Below, piece after piece: positions 1 through 8,876 of a stretch of DNA of 41,999 bases. Below the pieces are notes generated by a model, which was given only the letters and a program-made list of their open reading frames with translations, did not search any database and was not told where the DNA came from. The position numbers and the translations under genes are program-made. The stretch's first letter is position 1. Each line of letters opens with the position of its first letter. The stretch is taken from assembly GCA_024698005.1 (NCBI GenBank), contig JAILRW010000087.1, forward strand, positions 1-41,999, given 5' to 3'. This DNA comes from Sphaerochaetaceae bacterium. GTDB taxonomy: Bacteria; Spirochaetota; Spirochaetia; Sphaerochaetales; Sphaerochaetaceae.

Positions 1-1216
1 TGCGCATATAGGATCTTTCCATTTTCATATAGTCAGATGCTCCATACAGGGCAGAGATAAGGAAAGGAACGTAGGTAACAATACTTAGTAGAAGGTGCTC
101 ATTATTCGAGAGGTCGACGATAAAGAGTAGCAGGCCTCTTATCATTATGAAAAAGGTAGATAATGCTATTGTAATATCCTGAAATAGATGGCTCTGTTCT
201 GAGTCTCTAGACAGTATGGCAACGATAGAAATAATCATTGCACTCGTAACAGAACTGAAGATTGTCAGATCGGCAATGAGGGATGAGGTGTATGCCTCTT
301 CTGTAAGGGCGATACAGAACATTATAAAAAGTATGATAGGAATAATACTGAGGAGTGAAATCAGCTGATTTTTCATATTTGAATGGTGACCTGTTGCCAG
401 ATGAAACAAGAGAATTGCAAATGGAAAAAGCACGTAGGAGAACATAAGGATCAGCGAAACAACAAGTTGATTCTGCAAGAATAAGCTGATTACAGGGTTA
501 TCCATGATCGAGATCAACATCATAAGCAATGATAACAATGCAAAACAGGATAGGATTCTCTTGTATCTGTTGTCCTTTACAAAGATGAAGACCAGAACAA
601 TTCCTGTTATTGTGATTGAATAGAAGCTGAAGTTCATGTAGATATCGAAGAAGTCATTGAGCTGAAGATTTCTGATCTCTGTAAAACTTCCAATTCTGAC
701 AGGATGTATCTTTGTTCCATTCAAGGCCAGTGCGCTTCCAAAATGATATTCGACTGCAATACGGCTACCATTGAGTGGCTGATCGAAGAAGCCTAAAAAG
801 TCGTTCTCGCAACCGAGCAGGAATGCTGGGTAGTTTCGCTGTTTTGGATATCTCGAAATCTCTTTTCCATCCACAAGGATTCTTATGGAGGAGAAGTTGC
901 TTTTTATCAGATAGCAGTTGAAGCTCTTGTCAACATGATCTGAAAGGGTAGTTTCAATCCTAATATTCTGGCCTGTTCTCGCCTTGACTCTATAAGGCAG
1001 TGATACATTTTTTTCAATTAACTGATCTTCTAGATAGATATCCCAGGTCAAAGAGTCCGTTCTGAAGATCGGACTGTTGAACGAATAGATATCCATTTCT
1101 GAATGAATGAAGAGAATATAGATAGAGAGCGAAAAGAAGAGAAAAAGAACAAACACCAGCAAAAATCTTTGCAAGAGTTCTGGTGCAATTTTCCATCTTT
1201 GTATTCTTCTATCCAT
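1..1216 (-). CDS. 7TM membrane sensor, 3' end beyond the left edge
   Basis: The frame from ATG at 1216 stays open to base 1, giving at least 405 residues. A first membrane helix lies at about residues 17-39. An extracytoplasmic domain follows at about 40-190. Seven hydrophobic segments then occupy about 194-392, and the last residues in the window turn charged. This order matches the 7TMR-DISM receptor family, in which an outer ligand-binding domain, seven helices and a cytoplasmic output domain (GGDEF or histidine kinase) follow each other. The output domain would be encoded left of the window, so signalling type and ligand are unknown. There is no Shine-Dalgarno sequence; a TTGAAA/TACATT promoter ends 10 bases before the ATG, so the mRNA may be nearly leaderless. 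The gene is divergent from apbE. The membrane topology is clear; the family name is inference. Confidence 0.72.
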   Translation of the reverse strand, partial: MDRRIQRWKIAPELLQRFLLVFVLFLFFSLSIYILFIHSEMDIYSFNSPIFRTDSLTWDIYLEDQLIEKNVSLPYRVKARTGQNIRIETTLSDHVDKSFNCYLIKSNFSSIRILVDGKEISRYPKQRNYPAFLLGCENDFLGFFDQPLNGSRIAVEYHFGSALALNGTKIHPVRIGSFTEIRNLQLNDFFDIYMNFSFYSITITGIVLVFIFVKDNRYKRILSCFALLSLLMMLISIMDNPVISLFLQNQLVVSLILMFSYVLFPFAILLFHLATGHHSNMKNQLISLLSIIPIILFIMFCIALTEEAYTSSLIADLTIFSSVTSAMIISIVAILSRDSEQSHLFQDITIALSTFFIMIRGLLLFIVDLSNNEHLLLSIVTYVPFLISALYGASDYMKMERSYMR

Positions 1217-1226
1217 AGTATAAAAA

Positions 1227-1255
1227 AATGTATCAGCATAAAGAGCTACTTTCAA
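1227..1255 (-). promoter_or_regulatory. Promoter of the 7TM sensor gene
   Basis: On the minus strand TTGAAA (1255-1250), a 17-base spacer and TACATT (1232-1227). The -10 box ends 10 bases before the ATG, which leaves a leader of only a few bases. Confidence 0.5.
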
Positions 1256-1286
1256 TAAGTAGTTGTTTCTATTATTCTTATCAATT

Positions 1287-2228
1287 ATGAAAAAAGCACT
1301 CCTCCTGTTATTGACTATCCTTCTTCTGGTCTCATGTTCAGAACCAATTAGACAGGATCGTCTTCTCATGGGAACCAATTGCTCTATCAGTGTTTTTGCA
1401 AAGAGTGATGAAGAAAGAATCCAGGAGTGCTTTGATATTCTTTCCAGCATAGAAAAAAGGATCAGTGCAAAGCTTTCAGAAAGTGAAATAAGCAAGATAA
1501 ACAAAGCTGCAGGGAAGGAGAGTGTAAGAGTATCAGAAGAGACATTTAAGCTGATAAAGCGTTCTGTTGAATTACATAAGCTCACAAAAGGGGCTTTCAA
1601 TCCACTCATTGGCAAGATAACAGCACTTTGGAATATTGGTAGTGGGGATGAGAAGGTCCCAGAAAAAGCTGAAATAGAGTTTCTTGTCACTCATGCAAGA
1701 GAAGGTGAGATTGTCCTCGATGAAGCTAATCAGACAGTTTATTTGACAGACGAATATACATCTCTTGACCTTGGTGCAATTGGAAAGGGGTATGCAAGTG
1801 ATGTGCTATCAGCTTTTCTTGAGAAGGAAGGAGTTAGCAAGGCCCTTATCAATTTAGGTGGCAATGTATATGCAGTTGGGAAAAAGAGCAAGAAGGCCAA
1901 TTGGAAGATTGGGCTTAGAAATCCAGATGGAAATGGGCTCTTTACAACAGTTGAAATTGAAGATGGGGCAGTAGTCACCTCCGGTGCATATGAGCGCTAC
2001 TTTATTCAAGATGGTGTAAAGTATCACCATATCATGGATCCAGATACTGGTTATCCTGTAAATCTCGACCTAACATCAGTATCTATAATTTGTGAGGATG
2101 CAACGCTTGCAGATGCACTCAGTACAGCTGTATTCGTCCTTGGAAAAGAGGAGGGTATCAAGCTGTTGACTGAGCTTGGTGTAAATGCAGTTCTGCTAAC
2201 AAGAGACAAGGAGATTATCAAACTTTGA
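1287..2228 (+). CDS. apbE: FAD:protein FMN transferase, lipoprotein (ApbE/Ftp)
   Basis: The enzyme splits FAD and attaches FMN to a threonine or serine of target flavoproteins such as Rnf/Nqr subunits, on the outer face of the inner membrane. The 313-residue protein begins with a short basic and hydrophobic signal ending in the lipobox LLVSC, so it should be lipid-anchored like the Treponema pallidum homologue Ftp. Family motifs are present in order: MGTNCSISV, DLGAIGKGYASD, INLGGNVYAVG, VVTSGAYERYF, HHIMDPDTGYP and DALSTAVFVLG. A start at TTG 1263 is possible, but ATG 1287 gives the proper signal peptide. No ribosome-binding site is visible; a TATTAT sequence at 1270-1275 could be a -10 box 11 bases before the ATG. 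Its 3' end overlaps the convergent methyltransferase gene by 11 bases. No target flavoprotein gene is in the window. Confidence 0.93.
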   Translation: MKKALLLLLTILLLVSCSEPIRQDRLLMGTNCSISVFAKSDEERIQECFDILSSIEKRISAKLSESEISKINKAAGKESVRVSEETFKLIKRSVELHKLTKGAFNPLIGKITALWNIGSGDEKVPEKAEIEFLVTHAREGEIVLDEANQTVYLTDEYTSLDLGAIGKGYASDVLSAFLEKEGVSKALINLGGNVYAVGKKSKKANWKIGLRNPDGNGLFTTVEIEDGAVVTSGAYERYFIQDGVKYHHIMDPDTGYPVNLDLTSVSIICEDATLADALSTAVFVLGKEEGIKLLTELGVNAVLLTRDKEIIKL

Positions 2229-2985
2229 TAAATCTGAGAGCCATGTAGCAGTCAACTAGATAGCTATCAATTGGCTCTGTATCACTGCCGTCTGAATAGA
2301 AGGCAGAAAGAAGGAATCCTCTTTTCAGTATTGAGCCAATGATATCATCCAGAGTATGGCTATATTCTAGTGTTCCCTTTTCTTCAATTAATCTCTCGAC
2401 CTCTTTTCTGGACATGGAAACTTCACTCTTGAATGGTAATGTATACTTTATCTTTACCTTTCCTTTCAAGAGCTTGTCTGCATCAAAAAGATATAGGGTC
2501 GGATTTGCAAAACTTAATATGTAGACGCCACCTTTTTTCAGGACTCTGTCAACTTCACCGTAAAGGCCATCAAGATTCGGTACAAAGTTTATTGCTTGTG
2601 GATTGATTACAAGATCGAACGAGCTATCTTCAAGCTCTTCAAGATTGCACATGTCACAATTGATAGTCTTTATATCAAGACCTTCCCGCTCACAGACTGC
2701 CCTGTCATTTTCCAGTTGATTGCTGCTGATATCAACAACAGTAACTCTCTTTCCATAGGCTGATAGTAGTGGTCCTTGCTGGCCTCCACCTCCTCCAAGG
2801 AGCAGAGTATCTGCACCAGTATCGTTGAGCCAATAAAGTGGCATGTATTTTATTGGAGTGAGATGAAGCTTTGGATTTTTGTTTCTTGCTGCTTCAATCT
2901 CCTCACTGTTAACAGGTATCGTCCAGTAATTGTGTTTTTCAACTTCGCTATCCCAGGCGATTCTGTTGATTTCCTTTGCATCCAT
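2218..2985 (-). CDS. Class I SAM-dependent methyltransferase
   Basis: A 255-residue protein with the Rossmann methyltransferase core: the SAM loop LLLGGGGGQQGPLLS at about residues 61-75, the acidic end of strand 2 in VTVVDIS, an INCDM acidic motif, and FDLVINPQAINFV as motif IV. The N-terminal stretch IAWDSEVEKHNYWTIP is typical of the small UbiE-like subgroup. The substrate cannot be told. Start choice: a TTG at 3021 is upstream in frame, but ATG 2985 follows a TTGAAA-17-TATACT promoter by exactly 7 bases, while the TTG lies inside that promoter. The gene is divergent from htrA and convergent with apbE. Confidence 0.85.
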   Translation of the reverse strand: MDAKEINRIAWDSEVEKHNYWTIPVNSEEIEAARNKNPKLHLTPIKYMPLYWLNDTGADTLLLGGGGGQQGPLLSAYGKRVTVVDISSNQLENDRAVCEREGLDIKTINCDMCNLEELEDSSFDLVINPQAINFVPNLDGLYGEVDRVLKKGGVYILSFANPTLYLFDADKLLKGKVKIKYTLPFKSEVSMSRKEVERLIEEKGTLEYSHTLDDIIGSILKRGFLLSAFYSDGSDTEPIDSYLVDCYMALRFIKV

Positions 2986-2992
2986 AACATCA

Positions 2993-3021
2993 AGTATAAG
3001 TGCTCTAGCACACTCTTTCAA
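2993..3021 (-). promoter_or_regulatory. Leaderless-type promoter of the methyltransferase gene
   Basis: Minus strand TTGAAA (3021-3016), 17-base spacer, TATACT (2998-2993), then 7 bases to ATG 2985. The -35 box abuts the -35 box of the divergent htrA promoter. Confidence 0.65.
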
Positions 3022-3050
3022 TTGACCACTTTTGCGCTAGGTGTTAGCTT
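3022..3050 (+). promoter_or_regulatory. Leaderless-type promoter of htrA
   Basis: TTGACC (3022-3027), 17-base spacer, TAGCTT (3045-3050), then 7 bases to ATG 3058. There is no Shine-Dalgarno sequence in the interval. It is back to back with the methyltransferase promoter. Confidence 0.5.
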
Positions 3051-3057
3051 TTCAGAT

Positions 3058-4317
3058 ATGAAAGATGGAAAGCATTTTAGATTCTTCTTGCCACTGCTGC
3101 TGATTATTTTAATTATTCTTGTCTTGGTAGTACTCTTTTCCTGGACTGACAGTATCAGTGAAAAAAACAGATTGAAAGAGCTTAGTAAAGAGCTTGAAAA
3201 GGTAACAAAAGAAGGTGGCGAAGCTGCACTTCTTTCCTTGGCAGGCATTAAGCTTTCCAATATTTTCTATGGTGACGATGGCGTCATTATATTTGCCGAC
3301 AGCTCTGATAGCTGGAACTACTCTGCTGATGAACTTCAGAATATGAGCGTATACGAAAACTCCAAGAAGAGTGTTGTAGAAGTAATCTCTCTTTCAGGTC
3401 TATACGATAGAAGCTCTGGCTGTGGTGTAATTATTTCATCAGATGGATACTGTATAACCAATGGCCACGTTATAGGTTCAGGTGACAGTTTTACCTGCCT
3501 CATGGAAGATGGCTCTGCTATTTCAGCTTCTCTTGTTGGTGTGGATAAGATGACTGATATAGCAGTGATAAAGCTTGAAAAAAGGGAAGAGAAGTACATT
3601 CCTCTGAGTTTTGCTTTGGATAAGGAACTCAAGGTGGGCCAGAAGGTAATTGCAATTGGTAGCCCATTTGGCTGGTCCTGGTCCCAGAGTGTAGGTACAA
3701 TTTCAGGTCTTGGTAGACTGGTAACCAGTAGTAGTGGTATTCCTCTTGCAAACATGATACAGACCGATGCTGCAGTCAACCCTGGTAACTCTGGTGGTCC
3801 TCTTCTCGATGGCCACGGAAGGATCGTAGGTTTGAATACTGCTATCTATACAACGACAGGTACTGCTCAGGGTATTTCCTTTGCGATCCCAATCGATACT
3901 GTAATGACTGTTGCTACAGACCTTATCAGAAAGGGAAGAGTTAGCAGAGGTTGGCTTGATATCCTTTCAGTTGAGATGAATCCTATCATTGCTGAGTATA
4001 TGAATATTCCTGTGGAAACACGTGGTATCCTCATTAGCCAGGTAGTTCCAAGTGGTGAGGCAGATAGAGGCGGTCTTAGAGGTGGAAATAACCGTGTCCA
4101 GTATGGAAACAGTGAAATCTATCTTGGTGGCGATATCATTACGAAGATCGGCTCATCCGTAATTGAAAATACAAACGACTACTACACAGCTCTGCTATCT
4201 ACAAAAGCTGGGGATAAAATGGATATCGAGGTTATCAGAAATGGGCAAAAGACAAGAATAAAGGGTGTAGTACTTGTCGAACAGACTGAGGAGAATACCC
4301 GCTGGGTTATAAGATAA
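3058..4317 (+). CDS. htrA: HtrA/DegP-type serine protease with PDZ domain
   Basis: A membrane-anchored periplasmic quality-control protease, 419 residues. A single N-terminal helix (about residues 8-25) is followed by a short coiled segment, the trypsin-like S1C domain, and a C-terminal PDZ domain from about residue 300 (RGILISQVVPSGEADRGGL, then GGDIITKIG). The triad is His137 in NGHVIG, Asp167 in MTDIAVIKL and Ser245 in NPGNSGGPL. The one PDZ domain and the anchor make it like DegS or gram-positive HtrA rather than two-PDZ DegP. The frame is open upstream to 2776, but that part is antisense to the methyltransferase and does not look like protein. The stop codon overlaps the uvrB start (TAATG), so the two are translationally coupled. 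Confidence 0.93.
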   Translation: MKDGKHFRFFLPLLLIILIILVLVVLFSWTDSISEKNRLKELSKELEKVTKEGGEAALLSLAGIKLSNIFYGDDGVIIFADSSDSWNYSADELQNMSVYENSKKSVVEVISLSGLYDRSSGCGVIISSDGYCITNGHVIGSGDSFTCLMEDGSAISASLVGVDKMTDIAVIKLEKREEKYIPLSFALDKELKVGQKVIAIGSPFGWSWSQSVGTISGLGRLVTSSSGIPLANMIQTDAAVNPGNSGGPLLDGHGRIVGLNTAIYTTTGTAQGISFAIPIDTVMTVATDLIRKGRVSRGWLDILSVEMNPIIAEYMNIPVETRGILISQVVPSGEADRGGLRGGNNRVQYGNSEIYLGGDIITKIGSSVIENTNDYYTALLSTKAGDKMDIEVIRNGQKTRIKGVVLVEQTEENTRWVIR

Positions 4318-6392
4318 TGGCAGAAAACATTCCAGACGCCTCTTGGGGAGGCCAAGAAGTAAGCAATGTTCATGAAGGCGCAAGTGGAAGTGGATATACT
4401 CCATTCAAGGTCGTATCACCCTATGAACCTTCGGGGGATCAAGGAGCTGCAATCGATTCTCTTGCTGAAGGAATAATGAAAGGTGACAGGGCTCAGACAC
4501 TGAAAGGTGTAACGGGTTCTGGTAAGACATACACGATGGCCAAGGTAATCGAGAAGATTCAGCGTCCAACTCTTATCCTTTCTCACAACAAGACACTGGC
4601 AGCCCAGCTCTATAAGGAGTTCAAGAGCTTCTTTCCTAACAACGCAGTTGAGTACTTCGTCTCTACTTACGATTACTACCAGCCAGAAGCTTACGTGCCT
4701 GGCAAGGATCTATACATTGAAAAAGAGACAGATATAAATGATGAAATTGATCGTTTAAGGCTTTCTGCTTCCTTTTCATTGATGGAAAGGCGTGATGTTG
4801 TAGTTGTTTCTACAGTCAGCTGTATCTATGGTCTTGGCAATCCTGTATCTCTCAGGGATATGATCCATTCTTTTCACGTTGGTGATGTCTTTGATCACAG
4901 GAAAGAGCTTGAGCAGCTTGTAAGGATGCTCTATGAGCGAAATGATATGGTCCTCAATAGAGGAACCTTCCGTGTGAGGGGAGATATCATAGAAATCTAT
5001 CCTGCATATCTTGAAAACGCCTTCAGAATTATACTCGACTGGGATGAGATTGCTGCAATCGAATGGTTCGATCCGGTGACCTTGATAAAGGGTGATAGGG
5101 TTGAGAGTGTAAATCTCTATCCTGCTAAGCAGTTTGTTATGCCACAAAGTGCACTTGCAGGTGCAATCAAGAGGATTGAGAACGAGCTTGCAGATCAGGT
5201 TGCCTTCTTCGAGGGAGAGGGGCGATTAGTTGAGGCTCAGAGACTTAAAAGTCGAGTAGAGTACGATATGGAGATGCTCAAGGAGGTTGGTCACTGCTCT
5301 GGTATAGAGAACTACTCTAGACAGCTTGCAGGAAGAGCTGCAGGAGAGCGACCTGCTGTTCTCCTCGATTATTTCCCAGATGACTTTGTTTGTTTCATCG
5401 ATGAATCTCATGTAACACTTCCTCAAATTGGTGCAATGTATGAAGGCGACAGGTCTAGAAAGATGAACCTTGTAAACTATGGTTTTCGTCTTCCTTCAGC
5501 TCTCGATAACAGACCACTCAAATATGCTGAATTTGACAAGAAGGTCGGTCAGAGGATCTATGTAAGCGCAACTCCAGGAAAGATTGAAGTCAAAGAGAGC
5601 TCGAAGATTGTAGAGCAACTTATAAGGCCTACCGGTCTTCTTGATCCAACTATTGAAGTCAGAGCGACGGAAGGACAGATGGAAGACCTTTATGGAGAGA
5701 TCCGAAAGACCATAGAGAAGCATGAGAGAGTACTTGTTACTACTCTTACCAAGAAGATGGCAGAGGATCTTACAGATTACTTGACAGGGCTTGGGCTGAA
5801 AGTCAGATATCTGCATAGTGAGGTTGAAACAATTGAACGAGTTGAAATTCTTCGTGATTTAAGACTTGGCAAGTTTGATATCCTTGTCGGTATCAATCTG
5901 CTTAGGGAAGGTCTTGATCTTCCAGAAGTATCTCTAGTTGCAATCCTTGATGCTGATAAGATTGGCTTCTTGCGTTCTGCAACCTCTCTTATACAGACTA
6001 TTGGACGTGCCGCAAGAAATGCAGATGGCAGGGTCATCATGTATGCAGATATGATGAGTGATGCCATGAGAGAGGCCATAGTAGAAACTGAGCACAGAAG
6101 AGAAGTGCAGAATGAGTATAACATCACTCACGGTATAACACCTAAGACAATCAAGAAGGCGGTTGAAGATCTCATAGAAAGACAGGAAGCAGAGAAGAGT
6201 GAACTTCAGGAAGCTGAAATGAAGATTCAGAGATCAGGCTACAATCTTCTAGTTGAAAGTGACAGGAAGAAGTATCTCAAGGCGATTGAGAAGGAGATGC
6301 TCGAGTGTGCCAAGAATCTGGAGTTTGAGCGTGCTGCTCAGCTCAGGGATGAGATTGAACTTGTCAAGTCCGGGCGATTCCTGGAAGAGTAA
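4317..6392 (+). CDS. uvrB: UvrABC excinuclease subunit B
   Basis: UvrB verifies DNA damage delivered by UvrA and recruits UvrC during nucleotide excision repair. The 691-residue protein has the Walker A motif GVTGSGKT (64-71), the damage-contacting hairpin beginning at YDYYQPEAYVP, the DEXX-type motif FIDESHVTLPQ, YVSATPG, the helicase motif VI region QTIGRAARN, and a C-terminal UVR motif with NLEFERAAQLRDEI that binds UvrC. About 30 residues precede the usual start of the family core, a modest extension. The ATG overlaps the htrA stop. The last 29 bases overlap the 3' end of the convergent caspase-like gene, and no terminator separates them. uvrA and uvrC are not in the window. Confidence 0.98.
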   Translation: MAENIPDASWGGQEVSNVHEGASGSGYTPFKVVSPYEPSGDQGAAIDSLAEGIMKGDRAQTLKGVTGSGKTYTMAKVIEKIQRPTLILSHNKTLAAQLYKEFKSFFPNNAVEYFVSTYDYYQPEAYVPGKDLYIEKETDINDEIDRLRLSASFSLMERRDVVVVSTVSCIYGLGNPVSLRDMIHSFHVGDVFDHRKELEQLVRMLYERNDMVLNRGTFRVRGDIIEIYPAYLENAFRIILDWDEIAAIEWFDPVTLIKGDRVESVNLYPAKQFVMPQSALAGAIKRIENELADQVAFFEGEGRLVEAQRLKSRVEYDMEMLKEVGHCSGIENYSRQLAGRAAGERPAVLLDYFPDDFVCFIDESHVTLPQIGAMYEGDRSRKMNLVNYGFRLPSALDNRPLKYAEFDKKVGQRIYVSATPGKIEVKESSKIVEQLIRPTGLLDPTIEVRATEGQMEDLYGEIRKTIEKHERVLVTTLTKKMAEDLTDYLTGLGLKVRYLHSEVETIERVEILRDLRLGKFDILVGINLLREGLDLPEVSLVAILDADKIGFLRSATSLIQTIGRAARNADGRVIMYADMMSDAMREAIVETEHRREVQNEYNITHGITPKTIKKAVEDLIERQEAEKSELQEAEMKIQRSGYNLLVESDRKKYLKAIEKEMLECAKNLEFERAAQLRDEIELVKSGRFLEE

Positions 6393-7350
6393 ACAGTACA
6401 AGATCTACAAAAGACGAGGAGGTGTCTGGGTTCTGGTCCTTCTCGTTTATTCTTCTCCTGATCCCTTCATAAAGTGAATATACAGATATCTTGCCACTGG
6501 AAGGTTTTCCAGCACCTTCCCATTGCTCTTCATATCGGTAGCCGAGTTCTGATAGAAGAGCAGAGGTGAATATCCCATGGAAGATTTCATCGTCATATAT
6601 TTCCTCAAAGGATTGCTCGTCATATCTAGAACCAGATATTTCCCAGATGTCATCTGAATATATTCGTGATGGATTTGTAAGTTTTGATAATAGTGTGAGT
6701 ATATCTCCTTCCTTTAGCTCATCCTTTATGATCTCCCCTGAGTAGCAGGAATCTAGTAATATTAGTTTTCTTCCAGGTATTTCTGAAAGATCCAGTCTAA
6801 GTTCATCGAGGGGGTAAAGATATATGATATTCTCATCGAGACTTCTCCAGTCTCCAATGTCAGGAAAGACTATATTTCCCATGACCATCGCTCCATTCAG
6901 ATACCTTATGTTTTCATCTTCACTTTTGTAGCTGTTCACACCATGGCCTGCATAATAGAAGATTATTAGATCTTCAGAATTAGTGATGTGGCTTAAATAT
7001 TCCAGTTTTTTTCGTACATTGTTCTTGTAGGAAGAAAGAGTGATCGCGTTTATTCTGTCAACAGGTTCTCCCAATATTGGTCTTTTGAGTGTTCTTTCAT
7101 AAATATTGTTACCATCCTGTGTAAAAGAATAGGAATAAAACGCTTTGCCTTGTAATGAGGCTAGATATGAAAACTGCTCTATAACAGCTTTCTGATCTTC
7201 ATTTGTACACACGAGAGAGTTAACTGTTGTTGATCTGTAATCAAGAGAGCAGGAGACTAGGTAGACTGCTCCTTTTTCATAATCTGAATTGTTCATTTCG
7301 CAAGAGACTAATAGGAGAGAGAGGAGAATCATTAGAGCAAGCTTTCTCAT
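6364..7350 (-). CDS. Caspase-like (C14) lipoprotein, copy 2 of tandem cassette
   Basis: A 328-residue protein with a lipoprotein signal (LLLVSC, Cys17). It carries the clan CD catalytic pair: His136 in IIFYYAGHG and Cys202 in KLILLDSCYSG. Asp200, two residues before the cysteine, sits where metacaspases have an S1-pocket aspartate, which hints at cleavage after Arg or Lys (inference). A later block, ISGSRYDEQS then HGIFTSALLSELGY, matches the small-subunit part of caspase domains. The N-terminal part is degenerate compared with the neighbouring paralogue: the L-x-G-x-x-N-D motif is changed to VCTNEDQ. The ATG overlaps the stop of the upstream barrel-like gene (ATGA) and has a strong GGAGGAAGG site. 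Substrate and role are unknown; an outside-facing protease is the simplest reading. Confidence 0.85.
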   Translation of the reverse strand: MRKLALMILLSLLLVSCEMNNSDYEKGAVYLVSCSLDYRSTTVNSLVCTNEDQKAVIEQFSYLASLQGKAFYSYSFTQDGNNIYERTLKRPILGEPVDRINAITLSSYKNNVRKKLEYLSHITNSEDLIIFYYAGHGVNSYKSEDENIRYLNGAMVMGNIVFPDIGDWRSLDENIIYLYPLDELRLDLSEIPGRKLILLDSCYSGEIIKDELKEGDILTLLSKLTNPSRIYSDDIWEISGSRYDEQSFEEIYDDEIFHGIFTSALLSELGYRYEEQWEGAGKPSSGKISVYSLYEGIRRRINEKDQNPDTSSSFVDLVLFTLPGIART

Positions 7351-7883
7351 TTCCTTCCTCCATAGACAGCCTTTATGCCAATGAAGGTGGAGAAATCGGT
7401 GGCTCCATCCCTTACTGAATAGTTTATTCCTGTTTTTAAACTGAATGGTGGTTTGATCAAATAGTTTACGAACAGTGTGCTCTCATAGAGTGCAAAAACG
7501 GTCTTGTTAAAGTTGTATTTACCTTTGCCTGCACCAAAGGAAAGGCCAAGGTCGAACCTTTTTGAAAGGTTATAGTCTGCTTGGATACCAAGGCAAAAAA
7601 TATCAAAGCCGAGAAGAGTTATACCATTATTCACTAACGAATCACTTTGCTTTGTAATCGAGCCATAGGGACTCACAGAGAAGCGCCAAAGTTTGATTTT
7701 CAGTGGAGCAATATCTATACGTGCACGTCCTGCTGTGAATGACTTGTCATTAATGTTATCGATATTTGTTGGCGTTATAATTGTAGGGGAGAGTGTGAAA
7801 CATGCTTCCATCGATATTGCGATTGCATGTACTGAAATAGAAATAAAAGCGATAAGCAAAAAAATAGTCATGAGTTTCTTCAT
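7347..7883 (-). CDS. Small secreted barrel-like protein, copy 2 of tandem cassette
   Basis: A 178-residue protein with an N-terminal signal peptide (MKKLMTIFLLIAF, probable cleavage after VHA). The mature part is rich in alternating polar and hydrophobic segments with aromatic ends, for example LWRFSVSPYGS, FDLGLSFGAGKGKYNF and YESTLFVNYLI, as in an eight-stranded outer-membrane barrel. It lacks a terminal aromatic residue, so BamA recognition is uncertain. It starts 33 bases after the upstream caspase-like gene and its TGA overlaps the start of the downstream one. Together with the 9388-8873 gene it forms the barrel half of a duplicated pair. No function is recognised. Confidence 0.75.
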   Translation of the reverse strand: MKKLMTIFLLIAFISISVHAIAISMEACFTLSPTIITPTNIDNINDKSFTAGRARIDIAPLKIKLWRFSVSPYGSITKQSDSLVNNGITLLGFDIFCLGIQADYNLSKRFDLGLSFGAGKGKYNFNKTVFALYESTLFVNYLIKPPFSLKTGINYSVRDGATDFSTFIGIKAVYGGRK

Positions 7884-7916
7884 GACTATTTCTCGCCTGA
7901 AAATTGAAATATTGTA

Positions 7917-8876
7917 TCAATGTTCAGTTGTAAAAAGCACAAGATCGATGAAATTTGTACTTTCTGTAGTTGTCTGGCTATATGTGTGGCCTTTCAGGCT
8001 CTTGATGTAGCTCAACATGTTATTTACATAACTATTTGTGTTTTCAAACAGAGAGGTGACAGTAATTGTTCCAGAAGTTGTGTTTGCTGTTCCAGATGAA
8101 AGGTCATAGCCTAGTGAGTTGAGTAATCCAGCAGAGAACATGCCATGTGGGTCTTTCCATCCAAGTTCAGAGTTCGTTCCGTAATAGGTGGATGTTGTAG
8201 TATGCTCTTTTGATGTCTGGCTTGAAGATGAAGCATATATACCCCAAGTGTATGTAAGATCAAGATCGCTGCTTGAGAAAAGACTTGAGTAGGCAGATCC
8301 AATGTCAGTATTAGCATTTTCACTAAATGATAGGTTGCCAGAGTAACATGAATCTATGAGGATAATCTTATTCCCATTGGTAGCTTTTACTAAAGAAACG
8401 AAATCAGTTGGTGAAATCAAATCCAAATAGGTACTGGAATAGTATGGACCTACTAGATATCCAGTATTGCTTATTCCATGTCCAGAGTAGAAGAATATGG
8501 TGATATCATTTGATCCAATATTTTCATCTTCGATCAAATCTTCAAGAGTGGAAGTGTTAGAGAAGATAATTTTTGTACCAAGATTAGATGTGCTTTCTGA
8601 TCCGTTCCTATATGTTTTTTTATAGATACTATTACTTTGATCATATATGAGGGTTGCAGAATAACTATAACCAGCATTTTCATACATGGCCTTGGTCTGC
8701 TCATAAAGGGCATTCATGTCATTCTGTGTTCCATCTAAATCATCAGCAACTGTAGTACCTGAATAAGAATAACCCATTGCAATCAAATGGACGGTTGGCT
8801 TGGAGTAGGAAGAAAAGTTCTCACAGCCAACAAGAACTATCATTGCAATCAGACAGAGGATAAGTATCTTTTTCAT
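7917..8876 (-). CDS. Caspase-like (C14) lipoprotein, copy 1 of tandem cassette
   Basis: A 319-residue protein with a lipoprotein signal (IVLVGC, Cys18). The caspase core is well kept. VHLIAMGYSYS forms the first strand, LDGTQNDMNALYE the conserved L-x-G-x-x-N-D motif, ITIFFYSGHG holds His133, and KIILIDSCYSG holds Cys177 with Asp175 as the metacaspase-type S1 residue. YASSSSQTSKE and HGMFSAGLLNSLGY fit the small-subunit region. It is serine- and threonine-rich after the signal, as in surface-exposed lipoproteins. Its ATG overlaps the TGA of the barrel-like gene 9388-8873 and is preceded by GGGGGTAAG. It looks the more complete of the two paralogues. It resembles peptidase C14 proteins by motif; the biological role is unknown. 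Confidence 0.88.
   Translation of the reverse strand: MKKILILCLIAMIVLVGCENFSSYSKPTVHLIAMGYSYSGTTVADDLDGTQNDMNALYEQTKAMYENAGYSYSATLIYDQSNSIYKKTYRNGSESTSNLGTKIIFSNTSTLEDLIEDENIGSNDITIFFYSGHGISNTGYLVGPYYSSTYLDLISPTDFVSLVKATNGNKIILIDSCYSGNLSFSENANTDIGSAYSSLFSSSDLDLTYTWGIYASSSSQTSKEHTTTSTYYGTNSELGWKDPHGMFSAGLLNSLGYDLSSGTANTTSGTITVTSLFENTNSYVNNMLSYIKSLKGHTYSQTTTESTNFIDLVLFTTEH

Noticed and set aside
2776-3057. Upstream extension of the htrA frame
   Set aside because: It is antisense to the methyltransferase and precedes the htrA promoter; its translation lacks protein-like character and the membrane anchor starts at 3058.
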